A stretch of 15,674 nucleotides of DNA from NCBI GenBank assembly GCA_016180375.1, contig JACPBJ010000128.1, positions 1 to 15,674 of the forward strand, written 5' to 3'. This document shows, piece after piece, positions 1 through 7,222 of this stretch. Source of the stretch: Nitrososphaerota archaeon (lineage in GTDB: Archaea > Thermoproteota > Nitrososphaeria > Nitrososphaerales > UBA57). The notes beneath the pieces are model-generated. The model searched no databases. It worked only from the letters and a program-made list of their open reading frames with translations, and was not told the origin of the DNA. Within the stretch, counting starts at the first letter, position 1. Each line of letters opens with the position of its first letter. The translations under genes were made by a program, and so were the position numbers.

Positions 1-126
1 CAACATGAAGACACCTGCTTGAAAGGGAGACTATGGAACGAGCTCGGTCTAGTAGAGGTTCCTTCAGAGGATCAGCGGAAGGCCATCTTGGGTTGGCTGT
101 GGTCGGCAGGTGATAGGTCGAGATGA
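1..126 (+). CDS. C-terminal end of an unidentified protein (5' partial)
   Basis: An open frame runs from the first base of the window to a TGA at 124-126 and gives about 41 residues. They end in a hydrophobic/tryptophan patch (ILGWLWSAG) and a short basic tail. The stop overlaps the ATG of the next gene as ATGA, the usual sign of translational coupling, so this is very likely the end of a real gene in one operon with the ATPase. HerA-family ATPases are often encoded beside the NurA nuclease, which makes NurA a reasonable guess. The visible tail carries no diagnostic motif, so the identity is unproven. Confidence 0.6.
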   Translation, partial: QHEDTCLKGRLWNELGLVEVPSEDQRKAILGWLWSAGDRSR

Positions 127-1577
127 GAGTATTCGGCAAGTCTGGAAATGAGATTCTAATTCTGGCACTGCCAGGTGAAGCTGCAAGTCAGGGTGAGTAT
201 CTTGTCATAGAGGATGGTTCTCCTCGCAAGAAGATGGTGGTTCAGGTTTATAATGAAACATATCTTGATGTTGCAGGGCTCGCTGAAGAAATTGTAAGAG
301 ACCAAGTCATGGAGGCATCAATTCGAGGTGCTGAACATGACCCATATGATATCAAGAGCGTGTCATCGCTGATAAGAGATTCAAGGTTGCTACATTGCAA
401 GGTAAGAGGAGTCATTGAGGATGGACATTTCCGCACTTCGCACGACTGGCTTCCTTCTAGAGTAAAGTCGAAAGTGTATCGAATCTCATTGAAGGATCTT
501 TTTGCTGCGGTGGGCAGGCCAGGGAAGAGGATCATTAATCTTGGCAAGGGAAGATCAGGTGAAAGCTTCGAAATATTGGCAGAGTCCATAGATGGAAGGT
601 TGAATATTATTACTGGTAAGAAAGAATCAGGCAAGTCGCACCTCGCAAAGATGCTCGCTTCAAAGATCGTAGAGTTGGGAGGTTTTGTCTTTGTACTGGA
701 CATAAACGATGAATATGTATCTCTAGACCAAAAGAGAACCGGGGAGCACAGTAGCATTTCGGGAAGAACCTTTCGACTTGTTCCCGGAGGTTCCTTGAAG
801 TTCGGACTGGGATACCTTGGGCTACGAACGATGTGCTCGATTCTTCAACATACGCTTGAAGTGCCTGGCGCATCAATGAGGGAATTTATCAGAATTTGGG
901 AGCACTTGGAAAGAGAAGGAAATCTTTCTGTTGATGAGCTTGGACAGGCAATAGCAAGTTGGAGGGCCAATGAGTTTGTCAAAGATGCCCTATTCTCACG
1001 CTATCATACTCTACTTTCATCTGGTCTTTTCGCTCGACGCGGCGATGATTCAGCCCGCTTTGAGGACATTCTGTCAAAGCTTCCCAAGGGAGGGTTGATT
1101 GTTCTTTCCCTAGCGCATGTTCCTACTCATATAAGGAGGATGACTGTCGAGTTGCTGCTTTCGAAGCTTGTTGAGCTCTTGGAGAAGAGAAAGATTCCGC
1201 CATTATTTTTGTTTGCAGAAGAGGCACACCTCTACCTTCGTGAAACTCACTGGGATGATATTGTAACTAGAATGCGGCATTTTGGCATCTTCACGACATT
1301 CGTTACGAACCAGCCTGATGCTCTTGGGGACGGGGTATACAGGCAAGCAGACAACATCTTCCTGTTTAACTTCACAAATGACTCTGATCTCGAGTTGATA
1401 TCAAGGGCGACTGTTGCCGATACAGAGACCATCAAATCCATAGTGAGAACATTGCCTCCAAGGAACTGCATGGTTTTGGGAAAGGTAGTTTCAGACCTTC
1501 CGGTGCTTGTAGAAGTAAAGGAGTCGGAACTCAATACCAGAGGGGAGACCAGGCTGTTCTTCTCTGTAGATAACTGA
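123..1577 (+). CDS. HerA/DUF87-family hexameric ATPase
   Basis: The 484-residue protein has an N-terminal region of about 150 residues, where HerA relatives carry a beta-barrel, followed by a RecA-like ATPase core. Walker A is GKKESGKS (about 165-172). The Walker B region is LFLFAEEAH (about 361-369). A sensor-like stretch, TTFVTNQPDAL (about 391-401), is followed by the usual 'NIFLFNFTNDSDLELI' segment. HerA proteins pump or translocate DNA and act with NurA in end resection. Related DUF87 ATPases have other partners, so the exact job is inferred. The ATG overlaps the preceding stop (ATGA), which places both genes in one operon. The length is close to that of archaeal HerA (about 500). Other possibilities are a HerA paralogue or another FtsK/VirB4-like ATPase. 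Confidence 0.8.
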   Translation: MRVFGKSGNEILILALPGEAASQGEYLVIEDGSPRKKMVVQVYNETYLDVAGLAEEIVRDQVMEASIRGAEHDPYDIKSVSSLIRDSRLLHCKVRGVIEDGHFRTSHDWLPSRVKSKVYRISLKDLFAAVGRPGKRIINLGKGRSGESFEILAESIDGRLNIITGKKESGKSHLAKMLASKIVELGGFVFVLDINDEYVSLDQKRTGEHSSISGRTFRLVPGGSLKFGLGYLGLRTMCSILQHTLEVPGASMREFIRIWEHLEREGNLSVDELGQAIASWRANEFVKDALFSRYHTLLSSGLFARRGDDSARFEDILSKLPKGGLIVLSLAHVPTHIRRMTVELLLSKLVELLEKRKIPPLFLFAEEAHLYLRETHWDDIVTRMRHFGIFTTFVTNQPDALGDGVYRQADNIFLFNFTNDSDLELISRATVADTETIKSIVRTLPPRNCMVLGKVVSDLPVLVEVKESELNTRGETRLFFSVDN

Positions 1578-1584
1578 AAAGTTC

Positions 1585-1601
1585 GCTAAAATGTTAAAAA
1601 G
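1585..1601 (+). promoter_or_regulatory. Probable TATA region for the HTH regulator gene
   Basis: An A/T-rich stretch (GCTAAAATGTTAAAAAG) lies 18-34 nt before the ATG at 1619, in the short gap after the ATPase stop. It fits an archaeal TATA box driving a leaderless or nearly leaderless transcript. I see no Shine-Dalgarno sequence before the ATG. Two overlapping A/T cores make the exact box uncertain. Confidence 0.5.
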
Positions 1602-1618
1602 ACTTAGCTACCTAACGT

Positions 1619-2314
1619 ATGCCGTTGAACCCGTCGGCCGACGAAATCGTGGCGAAGATTGGTGGCAATGTGCTTCTGAGTTTTAATGCGGGCCTGATGT
1701 TAAGGTCATGGCGTGAAAGGCTGGGAATAAAGCAGAACAGCGTTGCCAAAAACATGGAAGTTTCTCCATCTGTGCTCAGCGACTATGAGAGCGGAAGAAG
1801 GACATCTCCTGGAGTTGTATTCGTAAGGCGCTATATTGAAACTCTTGTTCGGCTGGATCAGGAGAAGAATAAACTGCTCGAGAAACTGGTCTACACAGCG
1901 GATAGGAAGGAAATACTTGCGATGGGGGAATTCAAGAAACCTGTAAAGGCCTCAGCAGTCATGGATGCACTTTCTGTGACTATTCTCACAGGTTCCGACA
2001 GTATGGACGCAAGTCTCTACGGCTATACGGTTCTTGACAGCATAAACACGATTTATACGCTATCCGGCTTGGACTTTTACAGGATATTCGGCGCTACGAC
2101 AGAAAGGGCGTTGATATTCACAAGAGTGGGGATGGGAAGGTCTCCACTAGTAGCTATAAGGGTATCTCAGCTCAAGCCTAGGATGGTGGTGCTTCACGGT
2201 CCAAAGGTTGTCGACCCATTGGCAATCGAACTCGCCCAGAAGGATAAGATAATTCTGGGGCTTTCTCATTTGGAGAATGAAAAGCAATTCATAGAGGCTC
2301 TGGAAAAGCTATAA
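1619..2314 (+). CDS. HTH (XRE-type) transcriptional regulator, COG1709-like
   Basis: The 231-residue protein has an N-terminal Cro/C1-type helix-turn-helix at about residues 25-75. It reads as RSWRERLGIKQNSVAKNMEVSPSVLSDYESGRR in overlapping pieces, with the typical 'S..LS.YE.G.R' recognition helix. Residues about 100-231 form a separate domain with a segment (ALIFTRVGMGRSPLVAIRV, then LKPRMVVLHGP) that I associate with archaeal predicted regulators of the COG1709 group. It probably binds DNA as a dimer and senses something through the C-terminal domain, but no ligand can be read from the sequence. Its A/T-rich promoter suggests transcription independent of the ATPase upstream. The DUF92 gene follows 45 bp downstream and may be co-transcribed. 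Confidence 0.75.
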   Translation: MPLNPSADEIVAKIGGNVLLSFNAGLMLRSWRERLGIKQNSVAKNMEVSPSVLSDYESGRRTSPGVVFVRRYIETLVRLDQEKNKLLEKLVYTADRKEILAMGEFKKPVKASAVMDALSVTILTGSDSMDASLYGYTVLDSINTIYTLSGLDFYRIFGATTERALIFTRVGMGRSPLVAIRVSQLKPRMVVLHGPKVVDPLAIELAQKDKIILGLSHLENEKQFIEALEKL

Positions 2315-2359
2315 GCCAAAAGTATTTGTACCTCTTAGGGCATAGCAAAAGAGAACCTT

Positions 2360-3169
2360 TTGCCTTTTTCTACGGTAGAGATTGCATTCTTTACAATAAT
2401 ACTGGCAGTGCTATGCTTTCTGGCATACCGCATTCGTGCTTTGGATAGGGCTGGCACTGTAGCTGGTGGCGTTGTAGGATGGATAGTATTCTACGTTGGC
2501 GGCTTACAGTGGTTCATTGCTTTGATATTCTTCTTCCTCGTTTCATCCCTTCTCACGAAGTACAGATACAACGAGAAGCGCAGTCTTGGATGCGCACAAG
2601 AGAAAGAAGGAGCGCGAGGCTGGAGAAACGTCTTCGCAAATGGTGGTATTTCTCTGGTTTTCGCTTTAAATGAATTGGTTATTGGAGGAGACATCTACGC
2701 AGTTGCATTCCTTGGAAGCGTTGCAGCTGCTTTTGCTGATACTTTAGGCACGGAAGTAGGGCTCCTGAGCAAGAGCGAGCCAAGGCATATCCTCCCTCCT
2801 TTCGGAAAGGCTATTCCTGGAGAATCAGGGGCTGTTAGCGCTCTAGGCTTGATTGCAAGTTTTACAGGCGCCATCTCTGTAGGAATTCTTTCCGTTGCGA
2901 TGGGTCTGATAAGCGAGAACCCCTTCTCCCTCGTCTTTGCAGTTATGGTCGGAGGTTTCACAGGTGCGATTTTTGATAGCATTCTGGGCTCAACGGTTCA
3001 AGGAATGGGACGATGCGTAGTTTGCGGTAAGCAGACAGAATCCCTAAACCATCACGGAAATCCTACTCGCCATTTGAAGGGCATCAGAATATTTGAAAAT
3101 AACATAGTAAACTTTGTATCTACGGCGCTTGGCGGTGTCGTTACAGCAACGATCTTCGCAATTCTCTAA
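2360..3169 (+). CDS. DUF92 family integral membrane protein (TMEM19/VTE6-like)
   Basis: The 269-residue protein is very hydrophobic, with about six or seven membrane segments. Family hallmarks are the early glycine-rich segment (AGTVAGGVVGWIVFYVGG), 'FADTLGTEVG' (about residue 127), 'GESGAVSALG', 'FDSILGSTVQ', and a late cysteine/histidine loop CVVCGKQTESLNHHG followed by 'ENNIVNFVST'. The plant member VTE6 is a phytyl-phosphate kinase, so archaeal members may handle isoprenyl phosphates. That role is inference. The start used is TTG at 2360. The frame has a TAG at 2336-2338 and no ATG/GTG between, so TTG is the only common start that keeps the first membrane helix. Its stop overlaps the stop of the convergent glyS gene. 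Confidence 0.85.
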   Translation: MPFSTVEIAFFTIILAVLCFLAYRIRALDRAGTVAGGVVGWIVFYVGGLQWFIALIFFFLVSSLLTKYRYNEKRSLGCAQEKEGARGWRNVFANGGISLVFALNELVIGGDIYAVAFLGSVAAAFADTLGTEVGLLSKSEPRHILPPFGKAIPGESGAVSALGLIASFTGAISVGILSVAMGLISENPFSLVFAVMVGGFTGAIFDSILGSTVQGMGRCVVCGKQTESLNHHGNPTRHLKGIRIFENNIVNFVSTALGGVVTATIFAIL

Positions 3170-4623
3170 TCTTGTAAACGGACAAGGGAGCTGAGATGGT
3201 TTTGGATTTCCTCTATCTTTATCCTCTGCTGGCTCATCGCGTCCCTGTCCCTTAGTGTAACAGTGCCGTCTTTCATCGTATCATAGTCTACGGTTATGCA
3301 AATAGGAGTTCCGACTTCGTCTTGTCTTCTATACCTTCTGCCTATCGAACCTGATTCATCATAGAAAACGGGAAAATCCCTCTTCAGCGAGTGGTAAATA
3401 TGTTGAGCTTTCTCGGGCAGGCCATCCTTGTTAACTAATGGAAAGATGCCTGCAACTATCGGAGCCAATTGCGGCTTTATTCGTAAAACCTCCCTGTCAT
3501 TTTCTTTGGCGTAGGCATGTTCAATAACGCAGTAAATGCTCCTGTCTACCCCCATTGAAATCTCGAAGATATGCGGGAGCACTTTTTCATTGTCATCTGG
3601 AACGGTCACATCGTGGTTGCTGACTTTCCCATGCCTTCCCATGTCGTAGTCAGATCTGTAGTTGCAAGCTACCAGTTCCATCCATCCTAACGATGTCTGA
3701 ACTTCAAAATCAAATGCGCTTCGTGCATAGAAAGCCCTGTCTTCTGGGCTGAGTTCCCTGAACCTTGCCCTCTTTGTATCTATTCCTGTCTTGTCGTAGA
3801 ACTCTTTCAGTAGAGCCAAATAGTAGGCGACGAGCTGATTCGGCACGATCTTCTGGCTGACGCTCTCTTCTGCAGTAACCTCTATGAATGTTCCATCGGC
3901 TCTCTGTATGGGAAGCTTGACATCTTTTACGTCTTGAAATTTTGCCTGATCGTCGGCTTTCTTGAGGTTGAAGAATACCTCTATCTCACATTGATAGAAT
4001 TCTCTTAATCTGACTAGGCTCTGCCTTGGCGCGATCTCGTTGCGGAAGCTTTTTCCAAATTGGGCGAACCCTATGGGCAGTTTTAATCGCATCGTCTTGA
4101 ATAACCTTGGCGCATCTACGAATATGCTCTGGCAGGTCTCGGGGCGGAGGTATGCATCATCGTCCTTAGGCCCTATCCCGACTCTGAACATCATGTTGAA
4201 CCTTTTGACCCTGCCGTAATCGCCTTTGCAGTTGGTGCACTTTAGGTTGTGCTTGGCTATCAGGGCATCATATTCTTGCTCTGGAAGCCCCTCTGGAAGG
4301 CTGATTCCTGCTCTTTCGGAAATCATCCTGTCAGCTCTTGTCGTTGTGCCGCATTTTGTGCAGACAACTATCGGGTCGGCGAAGCTTTCTAGATGGCCAG
4401 AAGCGACAAAGACGTTCTTGGACATTATCTGTGTGCCATCGATTTCTACCATGCCATCTCTTCTTACCAACTCCCTTCTCCAGAGGTTCACATAGTTGTT
4501 CTTCAGAGCGACTCCTAATGGACCGTATTCCCAGAACCCTGCCTGGAAGTCAGAGTAAATCTCGCAGCTGGGCGAAAAGAACCCATGCTCTATTGCCAGT
4601 TTGTAAATCTCGTCGTAACTCAT
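3166..4623 (-). CDS. glyS: Glycyl-tRNA synthetase (alpha2, archaeal/eukaryotic type)
   Basis: This 485-residue class II synthetase charges tRNA-Gly with glycine in the cytoplasm. Visible signatures are the N-terminal GFFSPSCEIY and FWEYGPLG segment (motif 1 region), motif 2 FRNEIAPRQSLVRLREFYQ, motif 3 FEISMGVDRSIYCVIEH, and a C-terminal anticodon-binding domain beginning near LAPIVAGIFPL and including 'GSIGRRYRRQDEVGTPICITVD'. Two cysteine pairs (CTKC near residue 88 and CTNC near 132) suggest a zinc-binding insertion. At 485 residues it is shorter than many archaeal homologues (about 570) but near the bacterial alpha2 enzymes. The ATG at 4621-4623 has a TATA-like box about 29 nt upstream and so is probably leaderless. 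It converges with the DUF92 gene, and the two stops share four bases. Confidence 0.95.
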   Translation of the reverse strand: MSYDEIYKLAIEHGFFSPSCEIYSDFQAGFWEYGPLGVALKNNYVNLWRRELVRRDGMVEIDGTQIMSKNVFVASGHLESFADPIVVCTKCGTTTRADRMISERAGISLPEGLPEQEYDALIAKHNLKCTNCKGDYGRVKRFNMMFRVGIGPKDDDAYLRPETCQSIFVDAPRLFKTMRLKLPIGFAQFGKSFRNEIAPRQSLVRLREFYQCEIEVFFNLKKADDQAKFQDVKDVKLPIQRADGTFIEVTAEESVSQKIVPNQLVAYYLALLKEFYDKTGIDTKRARFRELSPEDRAFYARSAFDFEVQTSLGWMELVACNYRSDYDMGRHGKVSNHDVTVPDDNEKVLPHIFEISMGVDRSIYCVIEHAYAKENDREVLRIKPQLAPIVAGIFPLVNKDGLPEKAQHIYHSLKRDFPVFYDESGSIGRRYRRQDEVGTPICITVDYDTMKDGTVTLRDRDAMSQQRIKIEEIQNHLSSLVRLQD

Positions 4624-4647
4624 ACTTCCAGAAATCGATCTGGTAAG

Positions 4648-4656
4648 TATTCTTAA
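4648..4656 (-). promoter_or_regulatory. TATA-like box for glyS
   Basis: On the minus strand this reads TTAAGAATA. Its centre lies about 29 nt upstream of the glyS ATG, the spacing expected for an archaeal TATA box with transcription starting at or next to the start codon. Confidence 0.55.
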
Positions 4657-4726
4657 GCGTATCTAGTGCTTATTGGCGTACCCTGTACAAAAGCTAGATG
4701 GGCTGCAAGATATGGAGGGGGGCTAC

Positions 4727-4735
4727 AATATAAAG
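4727..4735 (+). promoter_or_regulatory. Orphan TATA-like box in the glyS/phosphomutase gap
   Basis: AATATAAAG is one of the best TATA matches in the window, yet no ordinary gene starts 25-30 nt downstream. It would place a transcript start near 4757, pointing toward the micro-ORF at 4790 and the folded element at 4892-4978. It may drive a small RNA or a short mRNA. Confidence 0.4.
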
Positions 4736-4789
4736 CAGGGTTGGTTACTAACAAAGTACCCTAGTATGAACTATACGGGGGGAGTCTGC

Positions 4790-4846
4790 ATGAAGCATGA
4801 ACTAGAAAACAAGATTGATGAGGTACAGAAATTTATGTTGTTCTGA
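4790..4846 (+). CDS. Possible 18-codon micro-ORF
   Basis: The reading frame is ATG to TGA and encodes a charged, helical-looking peptide (MKHELENKIDEVQKFMLF). A purine run GGGGGGAG at 4777-4784 sits 5 nt before the ATG and could serve as a Shine-Dalgarno site. A TATA-like box lies about 60 nt upstream. Frames of this length arise by chance, so the support is the combination of promoter, ribosome site and ATG, not the peptide. It could also be the remnant of a decayed gene. Confidence 0.25.
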   Translation: MKHELENKIDEVQKFMLF

Positions 4847-4891
4847 TTACTTCATGGTGCTGAGAAAGCCTCTGCAATTGCATGAGATTGA

Positions 4892-4978
4892 TCTGATAAC
4901 TAAAATGGGTATGACGTTGGGTCCCACTCCATTGAAAGGAATGGGGAGAATCATGTTATGTCCATTTTAGTTATCAGA
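4892..4978. repeat. Long inverted repeat / hairpin element
   Basis: TCTGATAACTAAAATGG (4892-4908) is repeated in perfect inverted form at 4962-4978. As RNA from the + strand, pairing continues inward without a break to 4917/4953, giving 26 consecutive pairs. Four are G-U wobbles (4909-4961, 4910-4960, 4913-4957, 4916-4954). The 35-nt loop holds a second small hairpin (CCATT at 4929-4933 with AATGG at 4940-4944, extendable to 4927/4946). It lies upstream of the likely promoter of the next gene, so it is probably not that gene's leader. It could be a structured small RNA, a terminator or processing signal for the orphan transcript, or a small MITE-like element. No flanking target duplication is visible. 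The rest of the 4647-5039 gap shows nothing else that I recognise. Confidence 0.8.
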
Positions 4979-5005
4979 ACCCTAGGGAACATGTGCGAGG
5001 GGCTA

Positions 5006-5015
5006 AAGTTTTATT
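5006..5015 (+). promoter_or_regulatory. TATA box for the first phosphohexomutase gene
   Basis: AAGTTTTATT is centred about 29 nt before the ATG at 5040, with no ribosome-binding sequence between. It fits a leaderless archaeal transcript. Confidence 0.6.
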
Positions 5016-5039
5016 CATTCATCTAATCCGGTCGCCTTA

Positions 5040-6404
5040 ATGGAACAGAAGCGACTCTTTGGCACAAACGGCATTCGAGGAATCCCAGGCAAAGACCTTA
5101 CGCTTCACTTTGTTGCTGAGATGGGGCTTGCCATAGGCACTTTTCTGGGCAAGGGAGTGGCTCTAGTAGGGCATGATGTAAGAAACTCTTCCCCGACTCT
5201 TGCAATGGCTGTTGCTGCTGGACTGCAAGAAGCTGGCATCGATGCATCTAATGCCGGACTGCTTCCAACTCCTGCCGCCCAATTTGCGATAAGGAAACTC
5301 GGTTACGATGGAGGAGTGATAATCACCGCATCTCATAACCCTCCGGAGTATAACGGAATCAAAGCCTGCAGCGCCAACGGGGTTGAGGTTTCGCGGGATG
5401 ATGAAGGAACCATTGAGAAAATTTACTACGATAAGAAGTTCAAAAGAGCAGACTGGAAGACTGTAGGCAGATCCCTAGAAGAGCCAAGAGGGATAAGGGT
5501 ATACATCAGTGCTATAGTTTCTCAAGTTGATGCCGAGGCTATCAGAAAGAGGAAACTTACCGTAGTAATGGATACGGGTAATGGAGCCCAGAGCGTCGCC
5601 GCCCCTTACATCGCCGAAGAGCTGGGCTGCAGAATCATATCGCTGAACGGGCATCCTGATGGAAACTTCCCTGGCAGGGGGGCAGAACCCACTCCCGATA
5701 CTCTCTCAGCGCTGTCAAAAGCTGTAATCGCTTACTCCGCGGATTTCGGTGTAGGCTATGATGGAGATGGTGATCGATCGATTTTCTGCGATGACAAAGG
5801 AATAGTGCATTACGGCGACAGGAGCGGTGCAATCCTTACGGATCATGTTTTGCAGACTCGAAAAGGGAACCTAGTCGTAACTACAATCGCTACGTCGCAA
5901 GTGGTGGATGACGTGGCAGAGAAGCACGGTGCAAAGGTTCTTCGCACTAGGGTTGGGAGCGTCGATGTTACCAAGGAGATGATAGACAAGAAAGCAGTTT
6001 TCGGTTTAGAGGAAAATGGAGGTTGTTTCTTCGGGCCTCACATTGAGGTAAGAGATGGAGGTATGACGACGGCTCTTATGATGGAGCTGCTTGCAATGAC
6101 GAAGGACACTCTATCAGCAGCACTTTCCAAACTTCCAAAATACCATCAGGCAAAGCTGAAGTTCGAATGTCCTATTGATAAAAGAGCAAAGGTGATTGAA
6201 GAAGTCACCCACAAAGCGCAGGGTAGAATTGATACTCAAGACGGTTTGAAGATATTGGATGGTAAAACATGGGTGCTTCTGCGACCTAGTGGAACTGAAC
6301 CAATATTGCGCTTATTCGGCGAATCTGACAACAAAGAGAAACTTGACTCCATGATGCAGAAGTACAAAGAAATGGTTCAAGCAGCGATAAACTCGTTGCA
6401 CTAG
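5040..6404 (+). CDS. glmM: Alpha-D-phosphohexomutase (phosphoglucosamine mutase GlmM-like)
   Basis: The 454-residue enzyme carries all four loops of the alpha-D-phosphohexomutase family. The start is FGTNGIRG. The phosphoserine loop TASHNPPEYNG has its catalytic serine near residue 98. The metal loop is DGDGDR (about 241-246). The C-terminal phosphate-binding loop is RPSGTEP (about 415-421). The sugar-binding loop reads GLEENGG (about 322-328) instead of the GGEQSGH type usual in bacterial GlmM, so the substrate may be glucosamine-, glucose- or mannose-phosphate. Such enzymes move phosphate between C6 and C1 and feed nucleotide-sugar synthesis for N-glycans and envelope. The ATG at 5040 fits a TATA box about 29 nt upstream. 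A second, quite different paralogue lies at 8193-9512. The gene symbol is tentative. Confidence 0.85.
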   Translation: MEQKRLFGTNGIRGIPGKDLTLHFVAEMGLAIGTFLGKGVALVGHDVRNSSPTLAMAVAAGLQEAGIDASNAGLLPTPAAQFAIRKLGYDGGVIITASHNPPEYNGIKACSANGVEVSRDDEGTIEKIYYDKKFKRADWKTVGRSLEEPRGIRVYISAIVSQVDAEAIRKRKLTVVMDTGNGAQSVAAPYIAEELGCRIISLNGHPDGNFPGRGAEPTPDTLSALSKAVIAYSADFGVGYDGDGDRSIFCDDKGIVHYGDRSGAILTDHVLQTRKGNLVVTTIATSQVVDDVAEKHGAKVLRTRVGSVDVTKEMIDKKAVFGLEENGGCFFGPHIEVRDGGMTTALMMELLAMTKDTLSAALSKLPKYHQAKLKFECPIDKRAKVIEEVTHKAQGRIDTQDGLKILDGKTWVLLRPSGTEPILRLFGESDNKEKLDSMMQKYKEMVQAAINSLH

Positions 6405-6426
6405 AATAGTCTTTGTTTCAGCATTG

Positions 6427-6435
6427 CTATATATT
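6427..6435 (+). promoter_or_regulatory. TATA box for the short-chain dehydrogenase gene
   Basis: GCTATATAT is centred about 29 nt before a GTG at 6460 and about 20 nt before an in-frame ATG at 6451. This argues that translation begins at 6451 or 6460, well before the ATG at 6512 where the long intact frame starts. Confidence 0.6.
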
Positions 6436-6450
6436 CCGCAGACCAACCTG

Positions 6451-6511
6451 ATGCCGCAGGTGTCAAGAATTAAGCCTTGCGGGAAAGGTTGGAATTGTTA
6501 CAGGTAGCAGC
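6451..6511 (+). other. Out-of-frame N-terminus of the SDR gene (apparent +1 frameshift near 6475-6478)
   Basis: The long SDR frame begins with an ATG inside the NAD-binding motif. The codons just before it, still in that frame back to 6479, encode AGKVGIVTGSS, the missing beta-strand and glycine loop. No ATG, GTG or TTG occurs in that frame before an upstream TGA. The frame shifted by one base does have starts (ATG 6451, GTG 6460) and reads MPQVSRIK before CCT TGC. Dropping one base at CCTT (6475-6478) joins the two into a normal SDR N-terminus (SRIKLAGKVGIVTGSS). As written, the upstream frame stops at TAG 6505-6507. This is either a sequencing or assembly indel, a real disabling mutation, or +1 recoding. 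Confidence 0.7.
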
Positions 6512-7189
6512 ATGGGCATAGGCGAAGCAATCGCCAAGAGATTATTGAAGGATGGAGCCAAGCTCGTCTTAGCAGACATCAAAGATCCAACTTGGGATGT
6601 TCCCAGCGAAGCCATCTTTGTAAGATGTGATGTTTCCAAAGAAAAGGACGTTCAGGAAACTGTCAATGCAGCGATGCAAAAGTGGAAGAGGCTTGACATC
6701 GTAGTCAACAATGCAGGGATTTTTCCTTTTGTTCCGCTTCAATTGATGACCGAAGAGCAGTGGGATAAGGTGATGAACATCAATGCCAAAAGCGTATTCC
6801 TATTTACGAAACATGGCTCTGCAGTTATGGGTAAAGGAGGGCGAATCGTCAACATATCTTCAATCGCAGCGATCATCGGTTATAGCGCATTAAGCCATTA
6901 TTGCGCGAGTAAAGGTGCTGTTTCTGCATTTACAAGAGCCGCGGCTTTAGAACTTGCACCCAAAGGGATAACGGTCAATGCCATTGCACCCGGCGGGATA
7001 CAAACACCGGGCGCATCTGCTGTAGCCATTGACGAGCAGCAGATGAAGGCGTACCTTCAAGCAATACCTCTGGGAAGAATGGGACAGCCACAGGAAATAG
7101 CAGAAGTCGTTGCTTTTTTGGTCTCAGAAGGTTCGAGCTACATGACCGGTCAGACCGTAGTTGTAGATGGTGGCTGGACGATACAATAA
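6512..7189 (+). CDS. Short-chain dehydrogenase/reductase (SDR), N-terminus in another frame
   Basis: The intact frame gives 225 residues of a classical SDR, a cytosolic NAD(P)-dependent oxidoreductase. Residues are numbered from ATG 6512. They include the rest of the Rossmann loop (MGIG at 1-4), the acidic end of beta-2 (LADIK, Asp 22, favouring NAD over NADP), NNAG (66-69), the catalytic serine in NISS (117), the YCASK motif (Tyr 130, Lys 134), and the C-terminal VVDGGW typical of the family. About 17-20 N-terminal residues are missing because the true beginning lies upstream in another frame, so the listed start is only where the intact frame begins. The closest family theme is FabG-like or sugar/alcohol dehydrogenases, and the substrate cannot be read. 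It follows the phosphohexomutase on the same strand but has its own TATA box. Confidence 0.85.
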   Translation: MGIGEAIAKRLLKDGAKLVLADIKDPTWDVPSEAIFVRCDVSKEKDVQETVNAAMQKWKRLDIVVNNAGIFPFVPLQLMTEEQWDKVMNINAKSVFLFTKHGSAVMGKGGRIVNISSIAAIIGYSALSHYCASKGAVSAFTRAAALELAPKGITVNAIAPGGIQTPGASAVAIDEQQMKAYLQAIPLGRMGQPQEIAEVVAFLVSEGSSYMTGQTVVVDGGWTIQ

Positions 7190-7193
7190 CAAA

Positions 7194-7207
7194 CCTCCAT
7201 ATGGAGG
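7194..7207. repeat. 14-bp perfect palindrome between convergent genes
   Basis: CCTCCATATGGAGG lies 4 bp after the SDR stop and 15 bp beyond the thiL stop. It can form a 5-bp stem with a 4-nt loop on either strand. A shared transcription end signal is possible, but there is no strong T-run, and it might instead be a protein-binding site. Confidence 0.45.
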
Positions 7208-7222
7208 AAAGTCTTGATCACT

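Noticed and set aside
4226..4646. Plus-strand frames opposite glyS
   Set aside because: They lie antisense to conserved glycyl-tRNA synthetase motifs and show no family features.
4681..4790. tRNA-like G-rich stretch in the glyS/phosphomutase gap
   Set aside because: No TTCGA-type T-loop or acceptor stem could be found, so it does not fold as a tRNA by eye.
4815..4863. Possible C/D-box small RNA (TTGATGA near 4818 and CTGA boxes near 4843 and 4859)
   Set aside because: The C box lacks the leading purine, spacing to the CTGA boxes does not fit the usual 10-12 nt guide layout, and these short motifs are common by chance.
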